A stretch of DNA of 64,000 nt from Saussurea involucrata (Eukaryota > Streptophyta > Magnoliopsida > Asterales > Asteraceae). The translations under genes were made by a program, and so were the position numbers. Under the pieces are notes generated by a model that was not told where the DNA came from, ran no database searches, and saw only the letters and a list, made by a program, of their open reading frames with translations. Of the stretch, positions 33,824 through 45,310 are shown in pieces; the first letter of the stretch is position 1, and every line of letters begins with the position of its first letter. The stretch spans positions 185,116,784 to 185,180,783 of the forward strand of contig CM066320.1 of the NCBI GenBank assembly GCA_033807775.1. Reading direction: 5' to 3'.

Positions 33824-34614
33824 AATTTTTTCTTTCCTTGTTGTTTTTGCCACTTGACCTATCGGGGGTTGAGTATGTATATGATGGTTTACTCAACGAA
33901 TATATCCTTTGTTTTGAATCTTATGCTTTATTCAAATCATATTGATTATGAAGTCGAACATAAGATACATATGAAATCACGCGACTAAGGCACTCATTGT
34001 AATACGATAATAAGAACGTAAAACAAATAAAAACGCGCGATTAAAGCATCCATTCAGGGTATAAAAGCTAAGAAACTTAGATGTAAGTTATTTAGGCTTT
34101 GCGATTGTACGACGAGATCGTACGAGAAATTTGTGCCGTATGCCCCTGTGGAGGGATGGTCAGGGAAGAAAATCCTGGTTATTTATGTCGTGCAATTCTG
34201 CGAATTTAAAGTCATCTAGTAGACTTAATGATTATTGTCGCGCGATTCTGCGATAATCTGTCGTGCGATTCTGCGATAAAACGATGTCGGGGGTTGGTCG
34301 TTGGCTAGCCAACGACCCTCCGATGCTTAAGTCAGTAAACGTTTTGTAAGAAAAATTCGTATGAAAAAGGGTTAGAGGACGTACCATTTCAGACTCTCTC
34401 TATTTGCCCCCTGTCATTTATTACCTTATTCTTTTTGGCAGGAAAATATAGGTTTTAAATGACAGAATGACACGGCGATCCTGTGAAATATTGTCCTGCG
34501 GTCGACTATGTTGTCGTGCGACCGGGCATCATAGTAGACTTATCTCTGTGAAAAAGATATTAATTTAGGGATAGAGGAACGAACCTGTCGAGTGCCTGAT
34601 CTTGTGACTTTAGT
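33824..34614. other. Spacer between the convergent genes of N
   Basis: It separates the 3' ends of the extra gene (plus) and gag (minus). It holds short inverted repeats such as AATTCTGCGAATT (34195-34207) and two copies of GCGATTCTGCGATAA, and a longer one where TTGGTCGTTGG pairs with CCAACGACC (34294-34318). Sequence near 34390-34480 matches T2 at 3040-3130. No coding sequence is visible. Confidence 0.6.
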
Positions 34615-36451
34615 TTATTTTCGCGGCTTCAAGGTAGACTTGTAGCACTCACGGGCGACTCCTGGATTCCCCATAGCGTAGGGAATTTCAATTGATAACT
34701 TTTGCGTGCTCGGGAGTCGACGGTCGATGGCCATAACAGCGACATCGTCGATGATGTCCTTGAGATTTCCTTTCGGGAAATGATATGCTAATTCCTTCTT
34801 CAATGCGATACAATCGTCTGTCGCATGACCATGATCGACGTGGAAGTCGCACCACTTTGATTTGTCTTTCTTAGCATCGTCCAGGTCGGACTTCTTTGGC
34901 CATCGAATGGTCGCTTGGGAACTTTTCAGAGCTTCGACTAGGTCCTTTGTAGATCCTTTGAATCCGTAAGAGGATATCTTGGGGTATTGAGTGAACTTAG
35001 TCGCGGTCTTGGCCTCTGCTTTCGTCTTGAAACGAACATTTGAAATTTGGATCGCTGGCTCTACTCTGGAAACAGCCTTTGTCTTGAACTCTGGCTTTCT
35101 GACGCCTAACGACTTCTTGTCGTTAGTGTGCTTGCGACGAAAGGCGGCATCATCCTCGACCCTCATATATGCTAAGGTTCGAGCTCGAACGTCTTTGAAA
35201 GTCTCTGGGGGATACTTGGTCAGATCGATATATAGACGTGAACTATCGTCTAGACCACGCTTATAAGCTTCGATCGCAGTTTTGATATCCCAATTGCGGA
35301 TACTGATCATTTCGGCATTGAATCTATTGAAATAACTTCAAATAGACTCATTAGCTTTCTGCACGATGTAATACAGATCACTAGTCTGCTTTTCCATCTT
35401 GCGACTGCTGGCGAATTGTTGGGAGAATTGGTTGACCAATTCGGCGAACGACCCGATAGATTTGGGTTTGAGGTTGATTAACCACTGGAGAGCTGGACCG
35501 GTGAGAGACGCCTCGAAACTCTTGCACATGCATACTTCCTGGTACATGTGTGGAATCGAGATTGTCCACATGAGCTGCTTATAATGCGCGACATGCTCGG
35601 TTGGATCGGTCACACCCGAATACTTGGGAGTGAAGGCAGGAATGTTATACTTCTTTGGGACCTCGACGGTGGCGATCTCGTCGATGAAGGACGACGCCTG
35701 ATATCCCGAGCGAGGCTCGACGTCGATGGGCACGGCTGCCCCAGGCAACTTGGCGAGCAAGGACATGATGCGCTCATTTTGGTCTTCTAACATCTTCAAA
35801 CGCTGGGCGACGAGATCGTTAAGATCAGGATTTGCCCCTGTCGAGGGATTGGTCCCTGGACTAGTGCCATTACCATGCGACGACCCATTGGTGTCTCCGT
35901 TGAACGGGACAAAATATGGCTGCGACCCATAGTGGAATTGCTGCGGTCCATTCTGAAACGGCTGCGATCCTTGCTGGAAACGGCTGCGATCCTTGCTGGA
36001 AAGGCTGAGATCTGTCTTGAGGTCCATTCTGAAATGGCTGCTGAAATGGTTGTGACCCATGCTGGAAAGGCTGCGACCCTTGTAATGGCTGAGACCCATT
36101 ATTCACGGGTGGTGGCCTAATGTGCTGAGGAGGAATTGTCCCAAACTGAGGATTTGGGTTGAACGGCCCTAGCTGTTGATTCTGCATGAACGGGCCTGGA
36201 TGCTGATTTTGCGCGGATGAACCTGGATTCGGGACAAATGGTCTAGGGCCATTCTGGTCGAACGATCTTGGAATTGGGTTCTGCACGAACGGCCTAGGAC
36301 CATTTTGAAGCCCAAGAGGATTTCTTAACCGCGCGATCTCCTCAGCTGCTCTGCGATTCTGCTCTGCCATTGCATTGAGCTGATTCCTGACGACTTCGAG
36401 CTCCTGATACATCTGAGCAACAACTTGCTGCGGATTTCCAGGGGCTGCCAT
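34615..36451 (-). pseudogene. gag: Gag of N, frameshifted and lacking the protease
   Basis: The ATG at 36451 gives MAAPGNPQQVV. The Gln-rich linker has an expanded repeat (GSQPFQQ units, near 35960-36010) that shifts the frame, so the first frame ends at 35870. The correct frame resumes (GSQPYFVPFNGD) and runs through the Gag core to a TGA at 35340-35338 where T1 has CGA (Arg). The rest, 35310-34615, holds the knuckle WCDFHVDHGHATDDC and then joins directly (KLSIEIPYAMGNPG) to the last residues STLKPRK. The whole protease core, about 150 codons in T1/T2, is deleted while the terminal frame is kept. Gag from this copy would be truncated. Confidence 0.85.
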
Positions 36452-36532
36452 TGTTCCTGCAATAGAGAGCAGAAAAAACTCCAAGAAACTGTTAGTAGGG
36501 TGCACGTTCGTCAAGGATTTTCTCTAGATGAG

Positions 36533-36550
36533 GTCCCACGGATGGCGCCA
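36533..36550 (-). other. Primer-binding site of N
   Basis: On the minus strand TGGCGCCATCCGTGGGAC, identical to that in T1, T2, D, E and P. Confidence 0.85.
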
Positions 36551-36553
36551 AAC

Positions 36554-37508
36554 TGTTAATGCCAAAAATCGCACCAAATGGACAACTTAAGGTCGATGTG
36601 GACTTAATCAACTAAAGAAAGGATCTTTCGACGAGACGTGCGATGAGGGAAAAAATAAACGAGACAAGGGATTTGATGATGCAGGAAAAACCTCAATCGA
36701 GGAAAAAACCTGCGGACGACAAGAGGTGTCGTCGCTGCACTATGGTCGCCAATCAGGGGCGACGTCCTAGGTACTGGCGTCGGTTGTACGATGATTACAG
36801 TACAAATGAAGGAAATACTTCGAAATGTAAAGTACAAGTGTTTGAATGTGAAAACAGGGGTTTGTCGTGTGTGAGTACAAAGTGTAATCAACTGTTGGTC
36901 GAAAGCTGCTGCCGTGCGTCGAGAGCGATACTTGAGCTTTCCTCCGAGTGTTCTTGAGTTCGCTGTAAGGTTCTGGCTTTCAGTACTTGATCTCCAGAGT
37001 TTGAATGTTCTTTGCTATGAGTTTGGATGATTTTCTCTGCTGCTTGGTGATGTTCGCTGATGTATATCCGATGTTAACTGATGTCCCTTGAAATGAGGCT
37101 TTAGCTTGACTTTTATAGTCTTCGCGTCATTAAATAGCTCCATTAATGCTTCGATTAACGGCTACAATGGCTGGAAATGGTCGCCGGAGTGATTATCCAT
37201 AATGCTCTTCGTCCGTTACGGCTGCTTGCTGTTAATGGCTTTGACTCCTGCATTAAATACTTAACAAACGTAACAGTCAAGTTTAACGTTAGCTTTGGTC
37301 GAAGGTGCGATGATCTTACGTGATAGTCGTACGGGACGGGCGATGCTATGGTCGAGCGTCATGGGGGACGTACGACTTACCTTTTACGGGAGACGACAGA
37401 TGTTTTCTGGGTTCTTGTCAAGACCTTATCTTAATACAAGATTTGGACTATAACGTGCGTCTTACCTGCTCTGGTCGTGGTCGTACGACGTGATTTTTTG
37501 CCCAAACA
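36554..37508 (-). repeat. 5' LTR of N (subfamily A, 955 bp)
   Basis: It starts (minus strand) TGTTTGGGCAAAAAATCACG at 37508 and ends GGCATTAACA at 36554. It carries the TATA box and the hairpin set, and is followed by the primer-binding site. Confidence 0.92.
37110..37117 (-). promoter_or_regulatory. TATA box in the 5' LTR of N
   Basis: TATAAAAG on the minus strand, about 390 bp from the outer LTR edge and conserved in all subfamily A LTRs. It would start the genomic RNA some 30 bp further on. Confidence 0.6.
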
Positions 37509-37814
37509 GCCTCTTCTCGCTTCACAGCAGCATCCGCCCTCTCCAATGTTGCGTTCCCCCTCGCATAGGCAGAAGTCACCAAGTCCTTGGCCTTCTCTGT
37601 GTCAGATCGCAGGGCAAGAGAAGATTGGAACGCCTGAAAAAACATGTTAGCAAGCACTCGACAAAGATTGAAAACATAGAAATACAAGTTTTGAAAGAGA
37701 AACTCACCAGAAACGCCAGTCCGGCAACATGATATCCCGTCTCCTCGACCGGGAATCCCTCGAAACGCTCCCTGAAATAAGGAATCAAATATTTCCCCAG
37801 ATGAGGAAACAAAT
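37509..37814 (-). pseudogene. Extra gene of K, end of exon 3, intron 3 and start of exon 4
   Basis: From 37814 down, exon 3 continues FPHLGKYLIPYFRERFEGFP to a GTGAGT donor at 37707. Intron 3 (37707-37634) ends TTTTTTCAG. Exon 4 then begins AFQSSLALRSDTEKAKDL and runs to element N at 37513. The upstream part of exon 3 is at 51267 and beyond, on the other side of the Sirevirus. Both breaks carry target duplications, so the gene was whole before N and S inserted. Confidence 0.85.
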
Positions 37815-38301
37815 TGTTAGATCTGAAGTTTTGTCAATAAACCAAGTGCTGAAGATCTGATAAGAAGACTCAGATGGCCTGAGTAGAGGAGTCAGATATC
37901 TGAGAAGAGAAGTCAGAGTTCTGAGAGAAAGAGTCAGAAGCTCTGAGAAGCGTTATCAGAAGAATGTTCAGAAGTTCTGAACTACCTGTTCAGAACTTAT
38001 GACTACATACTTTACTTAGTATTTAGTAAACTAATTAGGACACGTGTTATGTTCTTATTAGTCTTTCTTATTTGTACTGTAGCTTTAACATGTCCGTTGC
38101 AGTATAAATAAAGTGGTTAGCACTACGTAGCTAACTGATTAATTTTCCCGTATATCTTTGTATTCATTCTTTGTAATCTTTGAGATTCTCTCTCTCTTAG
38201 ATTTGTAATCCTGTTCATCATTGAATACAATTGGGCTTGATCATACAATTTCTCAATTACTGCTCTCTATATTGATTGTAAGATTAGATCCTGTACTTTC
38301 A
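37815..38301 (+). repeat. 5' LTR of S (487 bp)
   Basis: It starts TGTTAGATCTGAAG and ends CTGTACTTTCA. The first 200 bp are crowded with CAGA/TCTGA motifs, including TTCAGAAGTTCTGAA. Confidence 0.95.
38104..38111 (+). promoter_or_regulatory. TATA box in the 5' LTR of S
   Basis: TATAAATA, followed by AAGTGG. The same sequence is at 51064-51071 in the 3' LTR. Confidence 0.65.
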
Positions 38302-38303
38302 AT

Positions 38304-38316
38304 TGGTATCAGAGCC
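38304..38316 (+). other. Primer-binding site of S (initiator Met tRNA)
   Basis: TGGTATCAGAGCC two bases after the LTR is the classic copia primer-binding site, complementary to the 3' end of tRNA-iMet. Confidence 0.9.
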
Positions 38317-38509
38317 AATCAACAAACAAATTCATTCAAGATTGTGATTGAGAAGATCGATTGATCAACTTCTTGAAGATTTCTTGATTAATTCAAAAAT
38401 CGATTCCGCTGCTAGGGCTAGTTCTTGAATTCTTGACAATTCTTGAATTACATGTTACATTTCGATCAAGAAACTAGAATTTGTCTTTCTGTTGAATTTT
38501 CTAACAATC

Positions 38510-41500
38510 ATGTCTTCTAAAGAATATCTAGCCATGGGATCTGAAACCAAACCGCCTGTTCTCATACCAGAAGAGTATCAGCAATGGAAAATTCATATGA
38601 TCCAATTCCTAGACAACATTGATGAAAATCTTATGGTCTCTATTCGAGAAGGTCCAATTGAAGTGTATATCGATGTTGCCGCAACCCCTGCTACAGAGAC
38701 AACTCCAGAAATTCCAGCGACCAGAGTGAAGAAGAATTATTCCCAATACACAGCTGAACAGAAGAATAGGCATGCTATCGACAAAAGAGCAATTACTTTG
38801 ATGACTTTGGCTGTCCCAAATGAGGTTCTTAACAGGATTGACAGTGGATCATCAGCTAAAGAAATGTGGGACGAATTGGAAAGGCAGATGTTAGGAACTG
38901 TGAGATCTATTCAGGCAAAGTTAAATCAAAGCATAAATGCCTATGAAAGGTTCAAAGCAAAAGAGTCAGAAAGTTTGACACAGACATACAGTAAATTTTG
39001 TACTATTCTAAACGATTTGAGAAGAAATGGACTGAAGAAAACGAAGTCAGAAATAAATTACAAATTTCTGAACAGTCTAAATTCAGAATGGTCATCATTT
39101 GCCATAAGTCTGCAAATGAACAAGGATATGTGTGAAGAAGACTTAAATGATCTGTTCTGTGTTCTTAATCAACATGAAGACTCTGTCAAGTTAGTTGTGG
39201 AAGAGAAGAAAAATGTTGCTGATCAGTTAGCGTTCTTATCAAAGTCCAAAGCAATCAAAGCACCCAAAAAGACTGCATATCTATCAGAGATACCTAATCT
39301 GGAAGAATCTGACAAGGAAGAAGGATCAGAAGATGATGAAGATATCAAGATAATGGCTGAGAAACTAGCTTTGTTGACAAATACTTTCAACAAAAGGTAT
39401 GGGAAGGGTAGATTTCAAGGAAATTATAAGAGAGTTGGGAGTTCAGATTATAAGAAGAAAGAAGATAGAGAAGAAAATAAGTTTGAAAAGAGAGTAGAGA
39501 GAAGTGAAGAAAACAAAGAAGAGAAGGATGAGAGAAAAGAAAAGAATATGTGTTTCAAGTGTGGAAAATCTGGCCACTATGCTAAGGATTGCAAAGTTAA
39601 AATTGTGAAAGACTATGAGTACTACACCAAGAAGGCTCAGCTTGCAAAGAAGAGAGATGATAAAATTGCTTTATTGGCTGAACAGGAGAATTGGTTGTAC
39701 TACACTTCTGATGAAGATGATCATATCAACTTTCCACAGATGCAAAGCTATATGGCAAAAATGAGGAATGAGGATGATTCTGATTTTGAAGATGCTGATT
39801 CTGAGTCATCTGCTGAGGTACATTCTTCACTTGAAATAGAGTTAATGACACAGATTGGTGAAATGAAAACTGAATTTGCTAATCTAAGAAAACGGATAAA
39901 AGGAGAAAGAAATTTGGTTAACAAATTCAGAATTGAAAAAGAAGTAATAAAAGAACAATATGAAGAATCTGAGGCTGAGAAACAGAAAGTTAAAGATGAA
40001 AATTCTGAATTATTGAAAAAGATCTCTGAACTAAAAGTTGAGTTTTCAAAAATAAAGGATGAAAAAGGTGATTTACAAATAAAATTTGATATGTTATTTG
40101 AGGAAAGAAAGAATTTATACACCAAAATCAAAGAATTGGAAGATCTGAATTTGAAAAGGGGCCAGACTCAGCAAACATTAAATCTTTTATTAAGCAATGT
40201 TAAAGATACAAGATTTTACAACCCAAAGAAGGGATTGGGATTGGAAGAAAATGTCACTTTAAAAAGAGCTCCAATCAACTTGTATGAAAAACTTCAAGTT
40301 TCTAAGCCAAAAATCCCAGAAATTGTTGAAGTTTTCATAAGACCTGCTAGTTCTATAACAAGTTCTGACAATTTGCAAAGACCAAACTCTAAAAAGTCAG
40401 ATGAGAAAATTTCTGAGTCTAAAACAGAAAAGTCAGTTGTTTCAGAAGAAAAGGTTAAGAAAGAAGTTTCTAAACCAACAGATGAAAAGCCAAAATACAA
40501 TGATACTAAATTCAAGTATGATTCTTTAAATGTCAGCTACAAAAATAAACAACCAAGTTTTTCATATCATGACATTGAGAGCATATTTGACACAAGTAAA
40601 AATTCTGAAACAGTCAATCAGAAGTCTGAAACTTCTAGTCAGGATTCTGAACTTTGTAGTCAGAACTCTGATTCTAAAGATCAGACATCTGAGTCTGTAA
40701 ACCAGAACTCTGACTCAGGTAGTCAGAAGTCTGATTCAACTGGATTTTCTGAAACAAAGTCAGATGAATTTTTACAACTTGAAAAGAGATTTAATCTTGT
40801 GAGTCAAGAACTTGAGGACTTAAGGAAAGCTTATGATGAACTTGAAAATGATTTCTGTGAGGTGGATATTAAACTTGAAGAAGCTTTGAAAGAAAAGAAT
40901 ATTTTTATTCAGAAAATAACAGAGCTTGAAAAACTAAAGACTGAGTATGATCTTTTTAAAATTAATGCTCTAAAAGAAAATGATAAATTCTTCAATGAAT
41001 CAAGTACATATGAAAAAGGTGAATCATCTAATTCTTCTAACAAAAAGGAGTTGAATTTTTCAGAAAAAGAAGAAAGCAAAAGGAAAGATGGTGTGAAAAG
41101 AACTTCTGAGATGAATGAAGAGGTGCCTGCAACTGTACCAAAAGCACATAGTTATTGTGATAAATGTACTTGTACTTTGAAAAACAGCAATAAAAATGAA
41201 AAAGCTTATGGTACAGATCTGTTGTTACTTGCAAAGAAAAATCTTAGTTGTGTTCGTTGTAAAAGTAACTCTTTTCAATATTCTCAGAAATGTCCAATCA
41301 CAATAACATCTGTTTCTTTTATAAGAAAAGATATTCAGAAAACAGAAAAGAAGAATGTTTCTATTCCTCAGAATACAGAAAAGAAGAAAGTTTCTGTTCC
41401 TCAGACTCAGAAGAAAGAAAAGATAAAAGAAAAGAAAGTTGAAAATATTGCAAAACCAAAAGTTACAACTTTCAAAAAGAATTTAAACAAGTTTGTAAGC

Positions 41501-41680
41501 AGAAAATGTTCTGACTTCATAAAAGTTCAAGGAAAGTGGTGTTTGAAGAAAGATTTTGAGTGGAGAGTAAAAGGTACAAATGTTAAATCCAATGACAAAG
41601 CTAACAAAGATGGACCCATTCCAAAATGGGTACCTAAAACTAACTGGTCTTTTTGCAGGGCTGTCATGTGTGGTTTTTAG
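38510..41680 (+). CDS. gag: Sirevirus Gag (1056 residues)
   Basis: The ATG at 38510 (MSSKEYLAMGS) is the first in frame after the primer-binding site. The N-terminal third has the copia Gag fold (DUF4219/UBN2-like: EYQQWKIHMIQFLDN, MWDELERQM, TYSKFCTILNDLRRNG). A zinc knuckle CFKCGKSGHYAKDC lies near residue 348. Then follows a long coiled-coil and acidic region, a run of NSE/QNS repeats at about 700-760, and a second Cys cluster (CDKCTC...CVRC, about 885-925). This extended Gag is typical of Sireviruses. The frame ends at 41680 inside the start of pol, which is in the -1 frame. No stop interrupts gag. Confidence 0.9.
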   Translation: MSSKEYLAMGSETKPPVLIPEEYQQWKIHMIQFLDNIDENLMVSIREGPIEVYIDVAATPATETTPEIPATRVKKNYSQYTAEQKNRHAIDKRAITLMTLAVPNEVLNRIDSGSSAKEMWDELERQMLGTVRSIQAKLNQSINAYERFKAKESESLTQTYSKFCTILNDLRRNGLKKTKSEINYKFLNSLNSEWSSFAISLQMNKDMCEEDLNDLFCVLNQHEDSVKLVVEEKKNVADQLAFLSKSKAIKAPKKTAYLSEIPNLEESDKEEGSEDDEDIKIMAEKLALLTNTFNKRYGKGRFQGNYKRVGSSDYKKKEDREENKFEKRVERSEENKEEKDERKEKNMCFKCGKSGHYAKDCKVKIVKDYEYYTKKAQLAKKRDDKIALLAEQENWLYYTSDEDDHINFPQMQSYMAKMRNEDDSDFEDADSESSAEVHSSLEIELMTQIGEMKTEFANLRKRIKGERNLVNKFRIEKEVIKEQYEESEAEKQKVKDENSELLKKISELKVEFSKIKDEKGDLQIKFDMLFEERKNLYTKIKELEDLNLKRGQTQQTLNLLLSNVKDTRFYNPKKGLGLEENVTLKRAPINLYEKLQVSKPKIPEIVEVFIRPASSITSSDNLQRPNSKKSDEKISESKTEKSVVSEEKVKKEVSKPTDEKPKYNDTKFKYDSLNVSYKNKQPSFSYHDIESIFDTSKNSETVNQKSETSSQDSELCSQNSDSKDQTSESVNQNSDSGSQKSDSTGFSETKSDEFLQLEKRFNLVSQELEDLRKAYDELENDFCEVDIKLEEALKEKNIFIQKITELEKLKTEYDLFKINALKENDKFFNESSTYEKGESSNSSNKKELNFSEKEESKRKDGVKRTSEMNEEVPATVPKAHSYCDKCTCTLKNSNKNEKAYGTDLLLLAKKNLSCVRCKSNSFQYSQKCPITITSVSFIRKDIQKTEKKNVSIPQNTEKKKVSVPQTQKKEKIKEKKVENIAKPKVTTFKKNLNKFVSRKCSDFIKVQGKWCLKKDFEWRVKGTNVKSNDKANKDGPIPKWVPKTNWSFCRAVMCGF

Positions 41681-44600
41681 ATTCAGGAGCTTCAAGACAC
41701 ATGACAGGTCAGAAGTCTTTTCTATCAAACTTCACAGAAAAGGCTGGAGGAGCAGTAAACTTTGGAAATAACAGCAAAGGACAAGTCAAAGGTTATGGGG
41801 ATTTAACTAAAGGGGATCTGACTATCCAAAAAGTTTTCTATGTTGAAGGATTACAGCATAATCTTTTCAGCATAAGTCAGTTTTTAGACAGTCTTTGTCA
41901 AATCAAGTTTCAAATAACAGGTTGCATGATTTTAACTGAAAATGATGTTAAAGTCTTCTGGGCCAAAAGACATATGGACTTATTTGTAGTTAATTTTTCA
42001 AAATTGAAAACATTAAATACAGTTTGTCTTTTATCAAAGTCAACTGCAAATGAATGCTGGCTTTGGCACAGAAGATGTTCTCATCTAAATTTCAAAGATC
42101 TTAATAATCTTGTTGCAAAACATCTGGTTAAAGGCTTACCAAAGCTTAAATTTGAAAAAGAATCATTATGCTCAGCTTGTGAAATGGGCAAGATGAAAAA
42201 AGTTCTCACAAATTAAAAATGAACTCATCTTGCAAAGCACCCTTAGAAATGATTCATACTGATCTTTGTGGTCCAATTTCAGTTCAATCTATGGGAGGAA
42301 AGAAATATATGCTTGTGATTGTTGATTAATTCTCCAGATACACATGGATTGAGTTCCTAAGAGCTAAGTCAGAAGCTGCTACTACATTGATAAATTTTAT
42401 CAAAAGGATTCAAGTTCTCTTACAACTTCCAGTTCAGAAAATCAGAAGTGATAATGGAACAGAGTTCAGAAATGAGACTCTTCAGAATTTTTTAGAAAGT
42501 TCTGGGATTTCTCACAATTTTTCTGCTGTCAGAACTCCTCAACAAAATGGTGTTGTTGAAAGGAAAAATAGAACTCTAGTTGAAGCTGCGAGAACAATGC
42601 TGGCTTATGCAAATCTTCCTACTTTCCTATGGGCTGAAGCAATTGCAACTGCTTGTTTTACACAGAATAGAACTTTAATCAATAAGAGATTAAATAAGAC
42701 TGCTTATGAACTGATAAATAAAAGAAAACCATTAATCAAATTCTTTCATGTTTTTGGTTGCAGGTGCTATGTTCTTAGAGACAGAGAAAATCTTGCCAAA
42801 TTCGATAAAAAGGCAGATGAAGGATACTTTGTGGGTTATTCTTTAACTTCCAAAGCATTCAGAATCTACAATAGAAGAACCAAGAGGATGATGGAGAGCA
42901 TAAATGTAACTTTTGATGAAGCCAGAATGAGGACTTCTGAACAAGACAGTTTAGAACTCATGCTGAACAAGATAAAAATGACTTCTGATACAAATTCTAA
43001 TCCTATTTGTTCAGAACTCAATTTACTTTTTAAGGATGCTTTTATTGAACTAATTTCTGATTCTTATGCAGAATATGAAAACCCAAAGATGGTCAAAGAG
43101 ATGATAAATAAGACTCCAGAAATAGTTCAATCAACTATAATTTCTGATAAAGGTCCATCTGAGGAATGTCCAAATCTGATAAATACAAGTAGTGAGAATT
43201 CTGAACCATGTAGTCAGAATTCTGAACCTTGTAATCAGAATTCTGAATCTTGTAGTCAGAACTCTGTTCAAGTTATTCAGAAGTCTGACTTCATTACTCA
43301 GAATACAAACACACATGGAACTCCTACACATATATCAGAACAAGGGGATAGTTCAGAATTACAAGCAATCATTGATGAGAATGATGCAAACAACAATTAT
43401 TCAGAGATTGATGTACTCCCTAGTGCAAATAAATGGACTAAAAATCATCCTATTCATCAAGTAATAGGTGATCCATCAGCAGGAGTAAAGACCAGATCAG
43501 CTACAGCAAATGAAGCAATGTTTGCTGGTTTCTTAAGTATAATTGAACCAAAGAAAGCAAATGAAGCCCTAGAGGATCCAGACTGGATTTCAGCAATGCA
43601 AGAGGAATTGCTTCAATTTGAAAGAAATAAAGTTTGGAGACTCATTCCAAAGCCTGAAGGTAAATCTATTATTGGAACTAAATGGGTGTTCAGAAACAAA
43701 AAGGATGAATCAGGTGTTGTCATCAGAAACAAGGCAATATTGGTTGCTAAGGGATACTGTCAACAAGAGGGAATTGATTATGATGAGACATTTGCACCAG
43801 TGGCAAGAATAGAGGCAATCAGAATATTTTTGGCCTATGTTGCACACAAAAACTTCAAGGTGTATCAGATGGATGTCAAATCAGCCTTTCTAAATGGCAA
43901 ACTTAATGAAGAGGTGTATGTTCATCAACCTGAAGGTTTTGTTGATCCAAAATTCCCTGATCATGTTTATATTTTAGACAAAGCTTTATATGGTCTAAAA
44001 CAAGCACCACGAGCCTGGTATGACACTCTTACTAAACACTTGTTAGGTTCAGGGTTCAAGAAAGGTAAGATTGACACAACTTTGTTTTTAAAGAAACAGG
44101 GTGATGATTTAATTCTGATTCAGATTTATGTTGATGACATAATATTTGGTTCTACCAGTCCAGAATTATGTGATAATTTTTCAAAAATCATGTCATCTGA
44201 ATTTGAAATGAGCATGATGGGTGAGCTGAAATTTTTCCTTGGTCTTCAAGTCAAACAATTACCAAAAGGTATTTTTATAAATCAAGGAAAATATGTCAGA
44301 GACATTCTGAAAAAGTTCAAAATGTCTGATTGTGCTTCTATGAGAACACCTATGGCAACTAACATAAAATTAGATGTTGATCTCAAAGGTGTTTCAGCAG
44401 ATATCAAACTCTATAGAGGCATGATTGGATCATTACTTTATCTGACTGCAAGTAGACCAGATATCATGTTTTCTACATGTTTCTGTGCTAGATTTCAATC
44501 TAACCCAAAAGAATCACATATGTTGGCTGTCAAAAGGATTTTAAGATATCTCAAAGGAACACCTGATCTAGGTTTATGGTATCCAAAAGAAACTGACTTC

Positions 44601-45074
44601 AAATTGACTGCTTTCACTGATGCTGATCATGCAGGAAGTAGGTTGGACAGAAAGAGTACATCTGGTGCTTGTCACTTTTTGGGAGATAAAATAGTGAGCT
44701 GGGCATCAAAGAAGCAGAATTGTGTGTCCACTTCAACTGTTGAAGCAGAGTATGTTGCTGCTGCTGCTTCATGCTCTCAAACATTGTGGATGAGAACACA
44801 ACTCGTGGACTATGGATATCAGCTTAACAAGATTCCCATCTATTGTGACTCAGAAAGTGCAATTGCCATTACTCAGAACCCTGTTCAACATTCAAAGACT
44901 AAGCATATAGATGTGAGGTATCATTTTATAAAGGACTATGTGGAAAAATGAACTATAGAGATGCACTTTGTGCATACAAAGTATCAATTGGCTGACTTGT
45001 TCACAAAGCCTCTTGATCACAAAAGGTTTTCTTTTCTCATATGTAAAATAGGAATGCTTAATCTGCCTAATTGA
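41653..45074 (+). pseudogene. pol: Sirevirus Pol: protease, integrase, RT, RNase H (four defects)
   Basis: The frame overlaps gag by 28 bases in the -1 register. Domains in order: protease (WFLDSGASRHMTG), GAG-pre-integrase zinc motif (WHRRCSHL...CSACEMGK), integrase core with HTDLCGP, RSDNGTEF and GVVERKN, RT (DETFAPVARIEAIR, catalytic YVDDIIFGS), RNase H (FTDADHAG, SWASKKQ, AEYVAAA). Defects against a working frame: a missing base in an A run near 42199 (stop at 42216), TAA in IVD-stop-FSRY at about 42327, and TGA at 44949-44951 near the end of RNase H; the true end is TGA at 45072-45074 (TKPLDHKRF). One long open stretch, 42387-44951, retains RT and RNase H. Confidence 0.9.
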
Positions 45075-45124
45075 AAATATTTGTTTTTCTTAAAAATGCT
45101 AAATTTTTCTAAGTAAAATTGTCT

Positions 45125-45310
45125 GAGTAGTGTACTCAGAACTCTGAGTTTTAAGATTCAGAACTTCTGAGTACTAAGATCAGAACTTCTGAGTCTTGAG
45201 TTCAGAACTTCTGAGTCTTAAGTTCAGAACTTCTGAGTCTTGAGTTCAGAACTTCTGAGTCTTAAGTTCAGAACCTCTGAGTCTTAAGGTCAGAGATTCT
45301 GAGTCGATAC
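45125..45310 (+). repeat. Tandem TCAGAACTTCTGAGTCTTRAGT array
   Basis: About seven units of 22-24 bp, each containing the near-palindrome TCAGAACTTCTGA, follow pol directly. Confidence 0.85.

Larger units (their letters stand above)
30766..37508 (-). mobile_element. Complete non-autonomous Tat-like element N (6743 bp)
   Basis: N has both LTRs, primer-binding site, polypurine tract and a perfect target duplication GCCTC (30761-30765, 37509-37513), so its borders are firm. On its own strand (minus) the order is 5' LTR, leader, gag without protease, a non-coding hairpin-rich spacer, then the extra gene running in the opposite direction, polypurine tract and 3' LTR. No RT, RNase H or integrase is present. 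The LTRs are nearly identical apart from a 12-bp gap and scattered changes, so insertion was recent and relied on enzymes from another element. Confidence 0.92.

Noticed and set aside
38492..38509. Upstream TTG start for Sirevirus gag
   Set aside because: The ATG at 38510 (MSSKEYLAMGS) is in frame and matches the usual Gag start.
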